A stretch of DNA of 43,393 nt from Candidatus Zhuqueibacterota bacterium. GTDB taxonomy: Bacteria > Zhuqueibacterota > Zhuqueibacteria > Residuimicrobiales > Oceaniaggregativiventaceae. Each line of letters opens with the position of its first letter. The stretch's first letter is position 1. Positions 41,693 to 43,393 of the stretch are shown one piece after another. Location of the stretch: positions 1-43,393 of the forward strand of contig WJMF01000086.1 in NCBI GenBank assembly GCA_014728085.1, given 5' to 3'. Both the position numbers and the translations under genes were made by a program. The notes under the pieces were generated by a model. It searched no databases. It was not told the origin of the DNA and saw only the letters and a program-made list of their open reading frames with translations.

Positions 41693-43393
41693 ATGACGCA
41701 GAAAAATGAAATCATCACACCCTCTCTCTGGTATAAAGATGCGATAATATATGAACTCCATGTAAAATCATTTTTTGACGGATCGGACGACGGTATCGGT
41801 GACTTTCGCGGCCTGGTCGAAAAGCTGGATTATCTGGAAGATCTGGGGATTACTGCGATCTGGCTTTTGCCCTTTTATCCCTCCCCTCTGCGCGATGACG
41901 GATACGATATTGCCGACTATTTTCACCTCAATTCCGACTATGGCACCATGCGTGACTTTAAGACTTTTCTGCGCCAGGCACACAAACGCGACATCAAAGT
42001 CATTACCGAACTTGTTATCAACCATACCTCGGACCAGCATCCCTGGTTCCAGCGTGCCCGTAACGCAAAACCAGGATCGGTACACCGGGACTATTATGTC
42101 TGGAGCGATACACCGGATAAATATAAAGAAACCCGAATTATCTTTAAGGATTTTGAAACCTCAAACTGGACCTGGGATCCTGTTGCCAAAGCCTATTACT
42201 GGCACCGCTTTTATTCACATCAACCCGATCTCAATTTTGATAATCCCAGAGTTCAAAAAGAGATTCTTCGCGTACTTGATTATTGGTTCGATATGGGCGT
42301 AGACGGTTTACGGTTGGATGCCATTCCCTATATCTTTGAACGGGAAGACACAAACTGCGAAAATCTGCCTGAAACCCATAATTATATCAAAGCCCTGCGC
42401 CGCCATGTCGATGCCAAACACCAGGACAAGCTGCTTTTGGCCGAAGCCAACCAGTGGCCGGAAGATGCTGCCGCTTACTTTGGCGATGGTGACGAATGCC
42501 ATATGGCGTTTCATTTTCCCGTCATGCCACGCCTGTTCATGGCCTTTAAAATGGAAGACCGCTTTCCGATTATCGACATACTGGAACAAACCCCGCCCAT
42601 CCCGCCAACCTGCCAATGGGGAATGTTCCTGCGAAATCACGACGAACTGACTCTGGAAATGGTCACAGATGAAGAACGCGATTATATGTACCGCGTCTTT
42701 GCCAAGGATCAACGCGCTCGTATCAATCTCGGCATTCGCCGCAGATTGGCACCCTTGCTGGATAATAACCGTCGCAAGATCGAATTAATGAACATTTTGC
42801 TCTTTTCCCTGCCTGGAACACCGGTGATCTACTATGGCGATGAAATCGGTATGGGAGACAATTATTATCTCGGTGACCGCGACGGCGTCAGAACGCCAAT
42901 GCAATGGAGCGCCGATAAAAATGCCGGCTTTAGCCGCGCCAATCCGCAAAAACTCTACCTGCCGGTAATTATCGATCCGGAATATCATTTTGAATCGCTC
43001 AATGTCGAAAATCAGGAACGAAACATCTCCTCTTTCCTGTGGTGGATGAAACGGGTCATTGCCATGCGAAAAAGATTCATCGCTCTGAGCCGCGGTGATA
43101 TTAAATTCTACTATTCCGATAATCCCAAAGTACTGGTCTTCACCCGCCAATACCGGAACCAGATTATGCTGGTGGTAATCAACCTGTCGCGCTTTAGCCA
43201 ATACATCAATCTTGAAATCCCGGAATTTGAAAGATTCGAACCTGAAGAGGTTTTTAGCCAAACCCGGTTTCCCGCTATCAATCAGGAGCCATACTTTTTA
43301 TCTCTTTGTCCTCATGGCCACTTTTGGTTCGAACTCAAAAAAAAGCAGGCTGAAAAATCCGAACAGGAATTAGAGGAACTGAAAATATTTCAT
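41693..43393 (+). CDS. treS: Trehalose synthase (maltose alpha-D-glucosyltransferase), 3' end outside window
   Basis: 567 residues visible without a stop. It begins 9 bases after glgE; the AAGGA overlapping the glgE stop is its ribosome site. TreS signatures of GH13_16: PSLWYKDAIIYELHVKSFFD at the start, AIWLLPFYPSPLRDDGYDIA, ELVINHTSDQHPWFQ, nucleophile Asp209 in GLRLDAIPY, acid/base Glu251 in LLAEANQWP, Asp317 in LRNHDELT, and YYGDEIGMGDNYYLGDRDGV. It interconverts trehalose and maltose. About 550 residues complete the enzyme; the frame continues charged (EKSEQELEELKIFH) into what may be a linker to a fused maltokinase domain, a common arrangement, but that lies beyond the window. Confidence 0.93.
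   Translation, partial: MTQKNEIITPSLWYKDAIIYELHVKSFFDGSDDGIGDFRGLVEKLDYLEDLGITAIWLLPFYPSPLRDDGYDIADYFHLNSDYGTMRDFKTFLRQAHKRDIKVITELVINHTSDQHPWFQRARNAKPGSVHRDYYVWSDTPDKYKETRIIFKDFETSNWTWDPVAKAYYWHRFYSHQPDLNFDNPRVQKEILRVLDYWFDMGVDGLRLDAIPYIFEREDTNCENLPETHNYIKALRRHVDAKHQDKLLLAEANQWPEDAAAYFGDGDECHMAFHFPVMPRLFMAFKMEDRFPIIDILEQTPPIPPTCQWGMFLRNHDELTLEMVTDEERDYMYRVFAKDQRARINLGIRRRLAPLLDNNRRKIELMNILLFSLPGTPVIYYGDEIGMGDNYYLGDRDGVRTPMQWSADKNAGFSRANPQKLYLPVIIDPEYHFESLNVENQERNISSFLWWMKRVIAMRKRFIALSRGDIKFYYSDNPKVLVFTRQYRNQIMLVVINLSRFSQYINLEIPEFERFEPEEVFSQTRFPAINQEPYFLSLCPHGHFWFELKKKQAEKSEQELEELKIFH

Overview
The window looks like chromosome from a Gram-negative bacterium of the Fibrobacterota-Chlorobi-Bacteroidota (FCB) superphylum, most likely a Calditrichota/KSB1-type lineage. 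The reasons are outer-membrane beta-barrel genes, twin-arginine-type leaders on secreted sugar enzymes, a type IX-like C-terminal sorting domain (NFPNPFNPTT...) on a secreted phosphatase, and many degradative enzymes. The phylum is inference. No rRNA, tRNA, CRISPR array or intact insertion sequence was found.

Layout. 1-5.6 kb (+): polysaccharide-degradation cluster with a beta-helix pectate-lyase-like protein cut by the window edge, an alginate-lyase-fold polysaccharide lyase, a URO-D-like (corrinoid methyltransferase-type) protein and a divergent Nramp-fold transporter lacking the metal ligands. 5.7-8.7 kb (-): YghO-like GNAT protein and an SGLT-like sodium/sugar symporter. 9.0-10.0 kb: decayed outer-membrane protein gene (-) and a small RRM RNA-binding protein (+) with a clear terminator. 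10.2-12.3 kb (-): MetH-reactivation-domain protein and a PfkB sugar kinase behind a perfect-consensus sigma-70 promoter overlapping a LacI-type palindrome.

12.3-16.1 kb is a graveyard of gene remnants: C-terminal fragments, a hydrolase/serine-hydrolase chimera with in-frame stops, and a small alkaline phosphatase fragment. Within it lie an apparently intact RiPP-type precursor peptide (three core cysteines, C-terminal Gly-Ser), a cysteine-rich fragment resembling a SPASM domain, and an intact HPr-kinase-like gene of the type that phosphorylates RiPP precursors. This looks like an eroding peptide-modification locus. 16.4-18.4 kb: cold-shock protein (+) and an ABC-F ATPase (-) whose leader can fold over its own ribosome binding site.

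18.8-26.6 kb: an uptake and sensing module, namely an outer-membrane porin, an acetate-type SSS symporter, an enlarged DUF4212-like partner subunit, and a 963-residue Cache-PAS-PAS-CBS-DUF294 membrane sensor. A TIM-barrel sugar isomerase lies on the other strand between them. 27.0-29.3 kb: secreted GH42-like glycosidase. 29.9-33.7 kb: a 1250-residue secreted protein with two complete alkaline phosphatase domains. 33.7-34.9 kb: no confident gene, but two structured nucleic-acid elements. 34.9-36.0 kb: leader-bearing sugar isomerase preceded by a GNAT remnant.

36.3-43.4 kb (+): alpha-glucan/trehalose operon with a large unusual GH13 protein, GlgE maltosyltransferase and trehalose synthase (cut by the right edge). 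Together these point to trehalose-to-maltose-to-alpha-glucan conversion (GlgE pathway), with the maltokinase expected just outside the window. Overall the cell seems to harvest uronate polysaccharides, sugars, small organic acids and phosphate esters, and to store carbon as alpha-glucan.
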